A program made the translations under genes and the position numbers. The notes below the pieces were generated by a model. That model saw only the letters and a program-made list of their open reading frames with translations, was not told where the DNA came from and searched no databases. A stretch of 64,000 nt of DNA, from assembly GCA_041166085.1 (NCBI GenBank), contig JBEEFP010000056.1:62001-126000 (forward strand), read 5' to 3'. Source of the DNA: JBEEFP01 sp041166085. GTDB lineage: Bacteria > Actinomycetota > Acidimicrobiia > Acidimicrobiales > JAFATL01. The stretch's first letter is position 1. Each line of letters begins with the position of its first letter. Below are positions 16,656-25,572 of this stretch, piece by piece.

Positions 16656-19600
16656 TCAGTCCCGTTGCTCGCGACCGCGACGGAACAGTCCCTTGGCCAG
16701 CCGAAAGGCGGGCATCACGAACGAGCCCCGGATCAGCGCGAGGCGCCTGTCCTGATGGGCGATGGTGGCTTCCATCTCCTCGATGTGGGCGCGTAGTGCG
16801 GCCACCTCGCCGAGCCGCGCCTCGAGGTCACGACTGAGCCCCGAGATGCGCTCTTCGTCGGCGCGTATGACCGCAGCGGCCGTGTCCATGTTGGCGGCCG
16901 GATGACGGACCGTGCGCCGTGCCTGCCAGCGCCAGGGCTCGTGCAGCACCCTGCGGATGGGGGCCACCGCCCTGCGCCAGGTGTAGGCGGAAGCGAGCTC
17001 CTCGGCCCGTGCTCCCGATCGTGCGCGAAGCTCTGCGTCCTGCAAGAGGCGCACAAGGGCATCGGCCATCGGCCGAGCGGCACCCGGTGGAACGGTGAGT
17101 CCCGCTCGATGCACCCGGATCTCTGCCGCGAACGGGTCGGCCGTCGTGCAGACGACGGGCAGTCCCGCCCAGAGATGGTCGAGCACTGGAGACCGGGATG
17201 CCCCACTCGCGCCCGGAACCACGCTGACATCGGCGGCGGCGAGGAGCGCCTCGCGTTCCTCCTGGCTGTCGACCGCCCTGATCGACATCCCCGGCAAGCC
17301 GCTTTGCGCGGGAGAAGACATGGCGAGCTCGACGGGAAGCGGGGCCGCGTCGCTCGAGTCTGGGCCGTGGACGATCACGAGCTTGGCGTTGGGGACTCGC
17401 TCGAGAACGGTCCTGAACGCGTCGATCACAAGCCGCGCCTCCGCGGTCTGGGTGCCGCGGCTCTCCCAGAGGACGACGAGGTCACGCGGGGCCAAACCGG
17501 GCAGCCGCCCGAGCACGGAGGGGTCACGGTGGGGCCTTCGGTCGGGCACGCCGTCCGGTACGACATCGATCAAGTCGTGCAGCGTCGGATCGGCCGAGGG
17601 GATCGAGTGGTCCGTCCTTCCGACGGCGGCCAGTCTTCCCAGCCAGTACAGACGACTCGACTCGCTGGCACACGTGAAGAAATCCGCGGTTGCCAACACG
17701 TGCTCGAAGGAACCATCGCCCGGCTCGCCCAGATCGGCCACCACGACGGCCGGCGCGTCCATGACGGACGGGTGCTCGTCGAGGAGCGATGCTGGGATCA
17801 CAACCACCTGGGACTCGAGCGCGAGCCGGCGCAGGTGCTGGCCGTCCTCGTACCGCGTCAGATCGACCCCCTCGACGTCGAGACTCGCCGTCACGGAGTA
17901 CGCGATCGTCACCGAGACGTCGGGCACCAACGCCCGCGCCATCCCTGAGGCCCGGCCGTCGACGCGTGATCGATTTGCCGCATCGGGCGGCGCTACGACC
18001 AGAACACCACCGGCTTCGGATCGCCGCAGCGCCGGACCGAGCGCCATGCCGGACAGGATGCGGTGCTGCGCGACCAGGTACTCGTGCTCGACGAGGGCCG
18101 ACCGGTGGGGCGTGCGGAAGAGCGGCAATACGTCGTCGTCAGAGCGCACGCGTGCGAGTTGGATCCTCGTGCGCTCGGCCATGAGGTCGTCGAAGTCGTC
18201 GATCACCTGCGACACGGCATGCAGATGGGCCAGCGCGAGCCGGGGGACCTCTTCCCTCTCGGACGCGTCGCCCCCGAGCCGGTACGCCGCGTCGTCGAGC
18301 TGGCCGCGCACCAGAGCACGCTTGATCAGCAGGAGCAACGAGGGTCCGAGGACCTGGCCGAGATGGACTTCGTCGTAGTTCTTGATGATCATGCGCAGGG
18401 CGTTGCGCTCGTACAGCAACATGCGCTGGTGCTCCGGGAAGCGGGACGAGGTCCCATGGAGGCGGTGGTACGTCTTGGCCCTCGACGCCAGGCGGACCTT
18501 GTGGCCGAGGAGCCAAAGGCGCCAGCCGAAGTCAACGTCCTCGAAGTAGGCGAAGAATTTCGGGTCGAACCCGCCGGACTGAAGGTAGACCTCGCGGCTG
18601 ACGAGCATCGACCCTCCGCACGCGAAGAGCAGGTCCTGACGGTCCTCCACATCAGCCAACTGGATGGGAGTACCGAACCCCACCTGATGCGCCATGCCGT
18701 TGAAGCTCACCGCGCCACCGCCGAAGTCGAGCTTCGTGCCGTCCCACGACAGAATCTGTCCCGCGACACAGGTGTAACCGTCCTCCGGAGCAAATGCATC
18801 CACCAGCTCCGTGAGCCATGCGGTGTCAGCACGCATGTCGTTGTTGATCAGCGCGACGCAATCTCCGGTGGCGGCCTCGACACCCGTCTGTACCGCTGGA
18901 GCGAAGCCGGTGTTCTCCGCCTGCGGCAGCACCTTCACCCAGGGATACTCCGCCGCGAGGAGGTCCAACGAACCGTCCGTCGAGCCGTTGTCGACGACGA
19001 CCACCTCAGTGCGTCCCTCGGGGTAGTCCTGGGCCGCAATGGAGTCCAGGCAGGCACCCAGGTGCTCGCGGCCGTTCAGATTGACGACGATCACCGACAC
19101 GCGGGGACGGCCGTCGCGGTCGCGCCGTGCGCGCACGTCATCGTGATCCGCCAACGGTCGCACCGCATCGAACGCGGCGAGGAGCGATCGCGAGAGCTGC
19201 CCGGTGGAGCCCGGGTCGTCCTGGTGCGTCGCACACCACGCCCTGGCCGCGGATCGCACGTCGAGGGGGTTCTCGCCGGACGGCAGCGCTGCCGCAAGAC
19301 TGAGCCCGAGATTCGTCAATCGCTCGACCTCCTCGGCGACGGCGGCGGGCGGCTCGACGGGCTGGAGCGGCGGAAGGTCGACGACCGCCGAGCCGGGGCG
19401 CAACACGACCGTCCGGCGATAGTGCGGCGGCTGATGGTCCGGCTCCTGGAGCAAGGCGTTTATGGCCGCATCGAAGGCAACATGGTCGGTTCCGGCGCCA
19501 CACGCCACGAGAGCGCTCTTCACGAGATAGAAGCCCAGCCAGTGGTAGAGCCACCCGTCGCCGTGGACGTGGTGTTCGATCCCCTCTTCGACAAGCCAAG

Positions 19601-20096
19601 CCACGAGACCGTCGAGGTCGGGCAGACCGAGCTCGGCATGCTCGTCCAGAGCATTGAGCGAGTGGCCCACTCGTGTCGCAAACTGCGCATTGACGAGCTG
19701 CTCGCAACGCGCCGTCCGAGGATCGTCGAACGGGGCGACGAGGACAACCGGCCCCCGGCTCACTCGAAGCAGCTCCTTGACGAAGTCGACTCGGCGGTTC
19801 GCAGCGAGGTGCTCGAACACGTCGTGCGCGCCGATCAGGTCGAAGGAGTCGGACGCAAAGGGCAGCTCGAAGCCCGAGCCGACAACGGCCTGATGTTCAG
19901 AGAGCACGGGCGGATCGTCCGCGTAGACGTCCAAGGACACCGTGTGGTCATCGGGAAAGACGGACGCGATGACGCCCGCCGGGTCGCCGACGTCCAGGAT
20001 CCGCAGTGGGGCGGCGCCGAGGTGACCGGCTCGCAGTGCGTGGATGTGTGAGTACCGGCCGAACAGGTCGAAGCTGGACGCCTCGAGGCGATGCAC
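16656..20096 (-). CDS. Three-domain fusion: SAM methyltransferase - GT2 - GT4, with C-terminal coiled coil
   Basis: 1146 residues from a GTG at 20096. Residues about 30-130 are a class I methyltransferase (LRILDVGDPAG, then DSFDLIGAHDVFEHLA). Residues about 332-600 are a GT2 domain (VSVIVVNLNG, VVVDNGSTDG, INNDM as metal site, YFEDVDFGWR). Residues about 760-1060 resemble a GT4 donor half (LVVLWESRGTQTAEAR, LDHLWAGLPVV). About 1075-1120 is a charged coiled coil, then a basic tail. The GTG is preferred because TAGGGT sits eight bases upstream and the previous gene stops at 20108; a TTG at 20105 is possible. One polypeptide could extend and cap a chain. The catalytic status of the GT4 part is least certain, since no clear E-x7-E is seen. 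Confidence 0.85.
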   Translation of the reverse strand: MHRLEASSFDLFGRYSHIHALRAGHLGAAPLRILDVGDPAGVIASVFPDDHTVSLDVYADDPPVLSEHQAVVGSGFELPFASDSFDLIGAHDVFEHLAANRRVDFVKELLRVSRGPVVLVAPFDDPRTARCEQLVNAQFATRVGHSLNALDEHAELGLPDLDGLVAWLVEEGIEHHVHGDGWLYHWLGFYLVKSALVACGAGTDHVAFDAAINALLQEPDHQPPHYRRTVVLRPGSAVVDLPPLQPVEPPAAVAEEVERLTNLGLSLAAALPSGENPLDVRSAARAWCATHQDDPGSTGQLSRSLLAAFDAVRPLADHDDVRARRDRDGRPRVSVIVVNLNGREHLGACLDSIAAQDYPEGRTEVVVVDNGSTDGSLDLLAAEYPWVKVLPQAENTGFAPAVQTGVEAATGDCVALINNDMRADTAWLTELVDAFAPEDGYTCVAGQILSWDGTKLDFGGGAVSFNGMAHQVGFGTPIQLADVEDRQDLLFACGGSMLVSREVYLQSGGFDPKFFAYFEDVDFGWRLWLLGHKVRLASRAKTYHRLHGTSSRFPEHQRMLLYERNALRMIIKNYDEVHLGQVLGPSLLLLIKRALVRGQLDDAAYRLGGDASEREEVPRLALAHLHAVSQVIDDFDDLMAERTRIQLARVRSDDDVLPLFRTPHRSALVEHEYLVAQHRILSGMALGPALRRSEAGGVLVVAPPDAANRSRVDGRASGMARALVPDVSVTIAYSVTASLDVEGVDLTRYEDGQHLRRLALESQVVVIPASLLDEHPSVMDAPAVVVADLGEPGDGSFEHVLATADFFTCASESSRLYWLGRLAAVGRTDHSIPSADPTLHDLIDVVPDGVPDRRPHRDPSVLGRLPGLAPRDLVVLWESRGTQTAEARLVIDAFRTVLERVPNAKLVIVHGPDSSDAAPLPVELAMSSPAQSGLPGMSIRAVDSQEEREALLAAADVSVVPGASGASRSPVLDHLWAGLPVVCTTADPFAAEIRVHRAGLTVPPGAARPMADALVRLLQDAELRARSGARAEELASAYTWRRAVAPIRRVLHEPWRWQARRTVRHPAANMDTAAAVIRADEERISGLSRDLEARLGEVAALRAHIEEMEATIAHQDRRLALIRGSFVMPAFRLAKGLFRRGREQRD

Positions 20097-20104
20097 GCTG
20101 ATCA

Positions 20105-20110
20105 ACCCTA
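20105..20110 (-). promoter_or_regulatory. Possible -10 box (TAGGGT) reusing the upstream UAG stop
   Basis: TAGGGT lies eight bases before the GTG at 20096; its TAG is the stop codon of the upstream GT4 gene (20108-20110). The sequence and spacing are the same as before wzm. Confidence 0.4.
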
Positions 20111-21493
20111 CCGGGGAGGTCGGCCCGCCAGCGATCGCAACGTGTGACCCACACGGCTGGCAGCCTTGCGCACGACCTGGCGCACACCGCCCCGCCGGAA
20201 GTGGTCGATCGTGATGGTCATGTCGCGGCGCCAACCCCGTGGCGCGGCCAACGCCGACCGACTGCGTTCGAGCGCGAGGGCGATGGCGTCGTCGGTCCGG
20301 TCGGGCGCGACGGAGGGGTTCCTGCAGAACGTCAACAGTGGCTCCAGCACCTTGTCCCACGCGAAGTCCGGGGCGACCTCCTCGACATGCTTGCGACAAG
20401 TCGTACGCAGGTCGGCGTCACCGAGGATGCGCAACAGCGCCGCTGCCAGCGCCTCGACGTCCTGAGCCGGCACTGTCAAGCCGAGCTGGCGCTGCTCAAC
20501 CAGCTCGGCAAAGGAGTCGCCCTGGGTGGTGACGATCGGCAGACCCGCCCACAGGTAGTCGAGGATCCGGGTTCGGAACGAGAACTCGGTCTCGAGATGG
20601 TCGAGATGGGTGCTGACGCCGACGTCCGCTTCGAGCAGATAGTCGTGGCGACGGTCGTAGGGGACCCATCCCTCGTTGAAGAAGACGTGCGAACCCGTCA
20701 GTCCGAGCTCGTCCGAGAGCCGTCTGGCGTCCAGCGCCATCCGCATCGTCGGCACGTTGGGATGTTGCACTCCCATGAACAGCAGGCGAGCGGTCGGCCA
20801 TCGTGACCGGAGCGTGTTCATCGCGCGTATGAGCGTGAGCGGATCGAACCAGTTGTAGATGCCACCGCCCCACAGGAGCAGGTCGTCGTGCGGGCCGATC
20901 CCAGGGATCACGCCCTTGACCGCAGGGGCGGATGGCGACGGACGCGTCTCCTGCAGCCCGAAGGGCACGACCGCGAGACGAGAGCCGAGGCTGCCGTCCT
21001 CGTCGTAGGTCGCGGGATTGACGCGCCCGAGCGCAGACAAATGGCCGAGCCAGAGGGCGCGTTGCTTGGCACTCGCGCACATGAAGAAGTCGCCTCTCAG
21101 CAACTGGTCGTTCAACACCACCACCGCGTGCCGCACGATGCGCTCGCGGCTCTCGCTGTCCGTGTCTCGCGTCTGCTCCAGTTGCTCGAGGTGCATGGGG
21201 TCATACACGTCGACGACCATGACCTTGGCCGAGCCACCGAGGAACGGAAACCCGTCCAGCACCGTCCCCTGGAAGATGAAAACGTCGCACCATTGCTCGA
21301 GATGGCGCACGGCATCGGAGGTCGTGGCCGTTTCAGTGGTGAACCGGTCGTCGCTGAGGGAACACGAGGTCGTGGAGGCGAGCCGGACGTCGTGCTCGCG
21401 TGACAACGCGGCGGCGACGTGCCATGCCCGAATGGCAGGCCCGGCCATGCGCGTGCCCACTACATCCGTCGTGACGACCGCGATGCGACTCAA
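20108..21493 (-). CDS. GT4-like glycosyltransferase
   Basis: 461 residues. The N-terminus (IAVVTTDVVGTRMAGPAIRAW) is the GT-B acceptor-domain start with a Gly-rich loop. The C-terminal half has LLLWGGGIYNWFDPLTLIRAM and ILDYLWAGLPIVTT, the same variant seen in the last domain of the neighbouring fusion protein, in place of the usual E-x7-E. The last 40 residues are basic and amphipathic, probably for membrane binding. The start is a TTG at 21493 with GAGGACGG just upstream. It lies in the minus-strand glycosyltransferase run. The substrate is unknown; the two proteins sharing this variant donor half may use the same sugar. Confidence 0.83.
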   Translation of the reverse strand: MSRIAVVTTDVVGTRMAGPAIRAWHVAAALSREHDVRLASTTSCSLSDDRFTTETATTSDAVRHLEQWCDVFIFQGTVLDGFPFLGGSAKVMVVDVYDPMHLEQLEQTRDTDSESRERIVRHAVVVLNDQLLRGDFFMCASAKQRALWLGHLSALGRVNPATYDEDGSLGSRLAVVPFGLQETRPSPSAPAVKGVIPGIGPHDDLLLWGGGIYNWFDPLTLIRAMNTLRSRWPTARLLFMGVQHPNVPTMRMALDARRLSDELGLTGSHVFFNEGWVPYDRRHDYLLEADVGVSTHLDHLETEFSFRTRILDYLWAGLPIVTTQGDSFAELVEQRQLGLTVPAQDVEALAAALLRILGDADLRTTCRKHVEEVAPDFAWDKVLEPLLTFCRNPSVAPDRTDDAIALALERSRSALAAPRGWRRDMTITIDHFRRGGVRQVVRKAASRVGHTLRSLAGRPPR

Positions 21494-21605
21494 CCGTCCT
21501 CGCTCGGCTGTGGTCGACCAACTACGCGGGAGTGCAGTTCGTCCAAGGCAAGGGCACGCTATCCGACCACCCTGAGCGCCCCTTTCGCAGTGTTCACGAG
21601 GCGCG

Positions 21606-22769
21606 TCACCGCCTTTTCAAGAAGTACGGCGCGGCTCCCGTGAGGGCGCGCATCCGGCGCCTGACGATGACGGCCGACGGGCGCCGCCCGTGCAGGATCC
21701 GGAGCACGATGTCACGACGGGCGTACGACCCAGTGACGAGGAGGTGACGGGCGCCCGCCCGAAGTGCTTCACGCCGCCCCGCATGCCGTCGCAGCACGAT
21801 GAGGCGGTTGCGCTCGATGAGGATGTCGGTCAGCGCGGAGCGCCCGGCTGAGGCCTGGTGGACATGATGGGCGACGGCCGCCGGCTCGCAGACGTAGCGC
21901 CAGCCCCGACCCCTGCCTCGCCACGCGTGGTCGAGATCCTCGTAGTAGAGGAAGAGCCGATGGTCCAGCGGACCGACGTCGTCGAGGTACGCGCGACGCA
22001 GGAGGACGGCCGAGCCGGTCCACGCGAAGATCTCGGCGCGATCGTCATACTGCCCGTGGTCGACCTCGAGGTACCCGCGGTCGGCACCGAATCCGTCATC
22101 GGTGACGAGCAAGCCCGCGCTGTTGAGCACATCATTTGGCGGTCCCCACGTGGGCGCCGGCTCCCAGGACAACGAGCCTCCGTCGCGTCCGACGAGAAGG
22201 TAGACCGGCGCTCCGTCCGGTACGCGCACGAGCGCTGGCCCGAGTGACCACTGATAGGCGACGCCCCGGTCGTAGCTCGGTCCGACCCACCCGTCGACGA
22301 ACTGCAGACGGCTCCACACGTCTACGCCATCCTGGCGGGCGCCCCATACCTGCGTCCGACCCTCGAACTGGACGTCGCGGAAGCGGCCGGCAAAGAGCAC
22401 CTTGGCATTCACCGCGCCGATGCGGGGGTCCGCCGCCATGGCCGCGACCAGCGAGCTGAGCCAGTTCGGATCGGCTGTCGCATCCGGATTCAGGAGTGCG
22501 ATGTGGTCCGCCGGGTCGGCATGCTGCACCCCGAGGTTGACACCGCCTGCGAAGCCGAGGTTGGACCCAGCGTCCACGACACACACCTCGGGCCACGTCG
22601 CGCGCACCAATGCGGATACTCCGTCGTTGGACGCGGTGTCCACGAGGACGATGCGCAGCCGTTCCGACGGGTAGTTCTGGGCGCGGAGGGACGCGAGGCT
22701 CGCCATGGTGAGCTGGCCGCCGTCGTGATTGACCACGACAGCCCCGACCGATGGCGTATCGCCTGTCAT
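21606..22769 (-). CDS. GT2 family glycosyltransferase (WbbL-like)
   Basis: About 387 residues from the ATG at 22769; an in-frame ATG at 22793 would overlap the proposed cofD -10 box. GT-A features are GAVVVNHDGG, VDTASNDG, GSNLGFAGGVN, the metal-site LLNPDA, and YYEDLDHAWRGRGRGW near the acceptor side. The pattern is that of rhamnosyltransferase-like GT2 enzymes. A long insert between the metal site and the acceptor motif (about residues 130-240) is unusual and contains a Trp-rich stretch. It is divergent from cofD and heads the minus-strand run of glycosyltransferases. Confidence 0.87.
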   Translation of the reverse strand: MTGDTPSVGAVVVNHDGGQLTMASLASLRAQNYPSERLRIVLVDTASNDGVSALVRATWPEVCVVDAGSNLGFAGGVNLGVQHADPADHIALLNPDATADPNWLSSLVAAMAADPRIGAVNAKVLFAGRFRDVQFEGRTQVWGARQDGVDVWSRLQFVDGWVGPSYDRGVAYQWSLGPALVRVPDGAPVYLLVGRDGGSLSWEPAPTWGPPNDVLNSAGLLVTDDGFGADRGYLEVDHGQYDDRAEIFAWTGSAVLLRRAYLDDVGPLDHRLFLYYEDLDHAWRGRGRGWRYVCEPAAVAHHVHQASAGRSALTDILIERNRLIVLRRHAGRREALRAGARHLLVTGSYARRDIVLRILHGRRPSAVIVRRRMRALTGAAPYFLKRR

Positions 22770-22792
22770 CGTCCCACACCCTGCCATGCCCA

Positions 22793-22798
22793 TAGGCT
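22793..22798 (+). promoter_or_regulatory. Probable -10 box for leaderless cofD
   Basis: TAGGCT six bases before the GTG at 22805. The box and start sit directly against the divergent GT2 gene. Confidence 0.5.
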
Positions 22799-22804
22799 CT
22801 CGTT

Positions 22805-23737
22805 GTGATCACGGCTGTGGCAGGTGGGGTCGGAGCCGCGCGGTTCCTTCACGGCCTCATCGACGTCGTCCCGCCCGAGGACGTCACCGCCATCGTGAAC
22901 ACGGGCGACGACATCGTCCTCCACGGGCTTCACATCAGCCCTGATCTCGACACCGTGACGTACACGTTGGCCGATGCCGTCAACGGCGAGACGGGCTGGG
23001 GTCTCGCCGGCGAATCATGGCGCGTGATGGACGAGCTGGAGCTGCGAGGCGGCGAATCGTGGTTCCGCCTCGGCGACCGTGACCTGGCCACCCACCTTTA
23101 TCGCACCCAGTGCCTGCACCGTGGCCAACCCCTGAGCGAGGTGACTGCAGCGCTCGCGCGATCGTTCGGGCTCGGGCTCCGAGTCATTCCGATGAGCGAT
23201 GACCGGGTCGAGACACGCGTGACTGTCGAGGGTGGCGTCGAGATCGGCTTCCAGGAGTACTTCGTCGCCCGCCAGCATGCCGTAGCCATTTCCGCTGTCA
23301 GGTTCGCGGGGGTCGAGACGGCCGCACCTGCGCCCGGCGTCGTCGAGGCCATCGTCGATGCAGACCGCGTGGTGATCTGTCCGTCCAATCCCATCGTGTC
23401 CATCGGGCCCATCATCGCCGTACCGCGGGTGCGCGCCGCCATCGAGTCGGCCAGAGATCGCACGATCGCCATCTCCCCGATCGTCGCGGGTGCGGCCCTG
23501 AAGGGGCCGGCTGATCGCATGCTCGCCGAGCTGGGCCACGAGGCGTCGGTCGTCGGCGTCGCACGGCTGTACTCGCCACTGGCGCGCGCGCTGGTCGTGG
23601 ACCAGGCCGACGCCGCCCTGGCTGATGCCGTGGAGGCCGAGGGGATGGCGTGCATCGTGACGCCGACGATCATGCGCAGCCGGGTCGAGGCGGCCGCGCT
23701 CGCGCGGGTCGTGCTCGAGGGCGAACGAGTGGCGTGA
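22805..23737 (+). CDS. cofD: 2-phospho-L-lactate transferase CofD/FbiA (coenzyme F420 biosynthesis)
   Basis: 310 residues. It joins the activated lactyl (or phosphoenolpyruvyl) nucleotide to 7,8-didemethyl-8-hydroxy-5-deazariboflavin to give F420-0 (or dehydro-F420-0). Family marks are AVAGGVGAARFLHGL at the N-terminus, IVNTGDD with the metal/substrate Asp pair, HISPDLDTV, and ICPSNPIVSIGPI in the second half. Length is normal. It is coupled to cofE by a TGATG overlap. The partner guanylyltransferase (cofC/fbiD) and the deazaflavin synthase (fbiC) are not in the window. Confidence 0.95.
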   Translation: MITAVAGGVGAARFLHGLIDVVPPEDVTAIVNTGDDIVLHGLHISPDLDTVTYTLADAVNGETGWGLAGESWRVMDELELRGGESWFRLGDRDLATHLYRTQCLHRGQPLSEVTAALARSFGLGLRVIPMSDDRVETRVTVEGGVEIGFQEYFVARQHAVAISAVRFAGVETAAPAPGVVEAIVDADRVVICPSNPIVSIGPIIAVPRVRAAIESARDRTIAISPIVAGAALKGPADRMLAELGHEASVVGVARLYSPLARALVVDQADAALADAVEAEGMACIVTPTIMRSRVEAAALARVVLEGERVA

Positions 23738-24429
23738 TGCTGTCGGTCCTCCCCGTCACCGGCCTGCCCGAGCTCCGCCCAGGCGATGAGCTCGCTGAGC
23801 TCATCGTCGAACGAGCGGCGCTCCACGAAGGCGACGTCGTGGTGGTGACCCAGAAGGCAGTCTCGAAAGTCGAGGGCAGGCTGGTCGCGGTCGACCCCGA
23901 CGATCCGCTCGCGCACAAGCAACTCGTCGAGCGCGAATCGGTGCGGGTCCTGCGCCGGCGGGGCGACCTCGTGATCAGCGAGACGCGCCATGGCTTCGTG
24001 TGTGCGAACGCGGGCGTCGACCTCTCGAACGTCGAGCGGGGTTCGGCAGCACTCCTGCCCGTCGACTCGGACCGCTCGGCCCGCCGCGTTCGCGACGGCC
24101 TGCAGGCAAGGACGAACGTCAACCTCGGCGTGGTCGTCACGGACACGTTCGGACGCGCCTGGCGCCGGGGGGTCACCGACGTCGCCATCGGCTGTGCCGG
24201 AGTGGCGGCTGTCGTGGATCTGCGGGGCACCGCCGATGCGCTCGGCCACGAACTGCAGGCGACGGAGATCGCAGTGGCCGACGAGATCGCCGCAGCCGCT
24301 GATCTCGTCATGGGCAAGGCGCGAGGAATCCCGGTCGCCATCGTCCGCGGGCTCGACCCGATCTGGCTGCGCGAAGGCTCCGTCGCGGAGGAGATCGTCC
24401 GGCCGCCGCACGAGGACTTGTTCCGATGA
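23737..24429 (+). CDS. cofE: F420-0:L-glutamate gamma-ligase CofE (FbiB N-terminal type)
   Basis: 230 residues from the ATG at 23737, which shares its A with the cofD stop. CofE adds gamma-linked glutamates to F420-0 with GTP. Seen: LPVTGLPELRPGDELAELI, the conserved VVTQKAVSKVEGR, ETRHGFVCANAGVD and VVVTDTFGRAWRRGVTDVAIG. In mycobacterial FbiB a C-terminal nitroreductase-like domain follows; here the protein stops after the ligase part, so that function (dehydro-F420-0 reduction) must be separate or absent. A stand-alone cofE is normal in archaea and some actinobacteria. Confidence 0.93.
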   Translation: MLSVLPVTGLPELRPGDELAELIVERAALHEGDVVVVTQKAVSKVEGRLVAVDPDDPLAHKQLVERESVRVLRRRGDLVISETRHGFVCANAGVDLSNVERGSAALLPVDSDRSARRVRDGLQARTNVNLGVVVTDTFGRAWRRGVTDVAIGCAGVAAVVDLRGTADALGHELQATEIAVADEIAAAADLVMGKARGIPVAIVRGLDPIWLREGSVAEEIVRPPHEDLFR

Positions 24430-24467
24430 CGATGTCCGAACGGCGACCGCGCCCTGAGCCCTCCGGG

Positions 24468-24473
24468 TAGGTT
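24468..24473 (+). promoter_or_regulatory. Probable -10 box for leaderless GT4-SpoIID operon
   Basis: TAGGTT seven bases before the ATG at 24481, in the 51-base gap after cofE. Confidence 0.45.
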
Positions 24474-24480
24474 CGCCCGG

Positions 24481-25572
24481 ATGCGCATCGGCTTCGACGG
24501 CACGCCGCTGCTCGGTCCCAGGACAGGTGTGGGCTGGTACACGGCCGAGCTCATCGACGCGCTGTCGATGTCCGCTCCCGACGACGAACGCCTCGTGCTG
24601 CCCATCTCGTGGCGAACGGCGCGCCAGCTCGAAATCGATCTCCCCAACACCACCGTCGTCCGCCGGTTCATGCCGGCACGTCCCCTGCAGCTGATGTGGG
24701 ACCGCACCCGCTATCCGCCTCTGGAGTGGTTCCTGAAATGCGACGTCTTCCACGCACCGAACTACATCGCCCCGCCGACCCGGCACACACCGGTGGTCGT
24801 GACCGTGCACGACCTCGCATTCGTCCGCCATCCCGAGACCTGTCTCCCGCCCGTCAAGGCGTTCGCCCATCTTCTGCCACCCGTGCTGCGCCGGGCCGCG
24901 GAAGTGATCGCCGTGTCGCGATTCACGGCCGACGAGCTCGGCGAATGGCTTCCCGAGGTGCGCGACCGGATCACCGTCATCCCCAACGGGGGACATCGAC
25001 GGGTGCAGCCGACGTCATCGGCGCTGCCGCCGGGCCCGCCGTACGTCCTGCTGCTGGGCACCCTGGGCCGCCGCAAGAACCTCCCGCTCCTGTTGGACGC
25101 GTATGTGGCCCTGCGGAGGACAGGTCTCGAGCTGCGGCTCGTCCTCGCCGGCGCGCCGGACCCGTTGGTGGATGTCCCTGGCTTGCTCCGCGAACGGAAC
25201 CTGACCGAGGGAGTGACACTCACGGGCTACATCGACGACGGTCGCGCTGCAGCCTTGCTCGAGGAGGCGGCCGTGCTCGCCTTCCCGTCGCTCTATGAAG
25301 GATTCGGGATGCCGCTCATCGAGGCCATGGACGCGGGCACCCCGGTGGTGGCCGCTCGCTCGGGCGCCACGGCGGAGACTGTCGCGAACGCGGCCGTGCT
25401 CGTCGAGCCCGACGACGTGGACGGGTTCGCCGCGGCCATCGCGTCGGTGCTCGAGGACGCCACGACAAGGAAGCAACTGGTGGACGCGGGACGGCTGCGA
25501 GCCGGCGACTTCAGCTGGGCCCGCACGGCATCGGACACCCGCGCCGTCTACCTGCGGGCGGCGGCACCATGA
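24481..25572 (+). CDS. GT4 family glycosyltransferase
   Basis: 363 residues with both GT-B halves: RIGFDGTPLLGPRTGVGWY, DVFHAPNYIAPP and VVTVHDLAF in the N-terminal half; LLGTLGRRKNLPLLLDAY and the E-x7-E element YEGFGMPLIEA in the C-terminal half. The pattern is close to mannosyl- or rhamnosyltransferases of the WbpY/MtfB type, but the donor is not provable. Its TGA overlaps an ATG of the SpoIID-like gene (ATGA), tying a glycosyltransferase to a peptidoglycan-active protein. Confidence 0.9.
   Translation: MRIGFDGTPLLGPRTGVGWYTAELIDALSMSAPDDERLVLPISWRTARQLEIDLPNTTVVRRFMPARPLQLMWDRTRYPPLEWFLKCDVFHAPNYIAPPTRHTPVVVTVHDLAFVRHPETCLPPVKAFAHLLPPVLRRAAEVIAVSRFTADELGEWLPEVRDRITVIPNGGHRRVQPTSSALPPGPPYVLLLGTLGRRKNLPLLLDAYVALRRTGLELRLVLAGAPDPLVDVPGLLRERNLTEGVTLTGYIDDGRAAALLEEAAVLAFPSLYEGFGMPLIEAMDAGTPVVAARSGATAETVANAAVLVEPDDVDGFAAAIASVLEDATTRKQLVDAGRLRAGDFSWARTASDTRAVYLRAAAP

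Noticed and set aside
18063..20051. Plus-strand open frame of 662 codons opposite the MT-GT2-GT4 fusion
   Set aside because: The minus strand has strong GT2 and methyltransferase motifs throughout; the plus frame has none.
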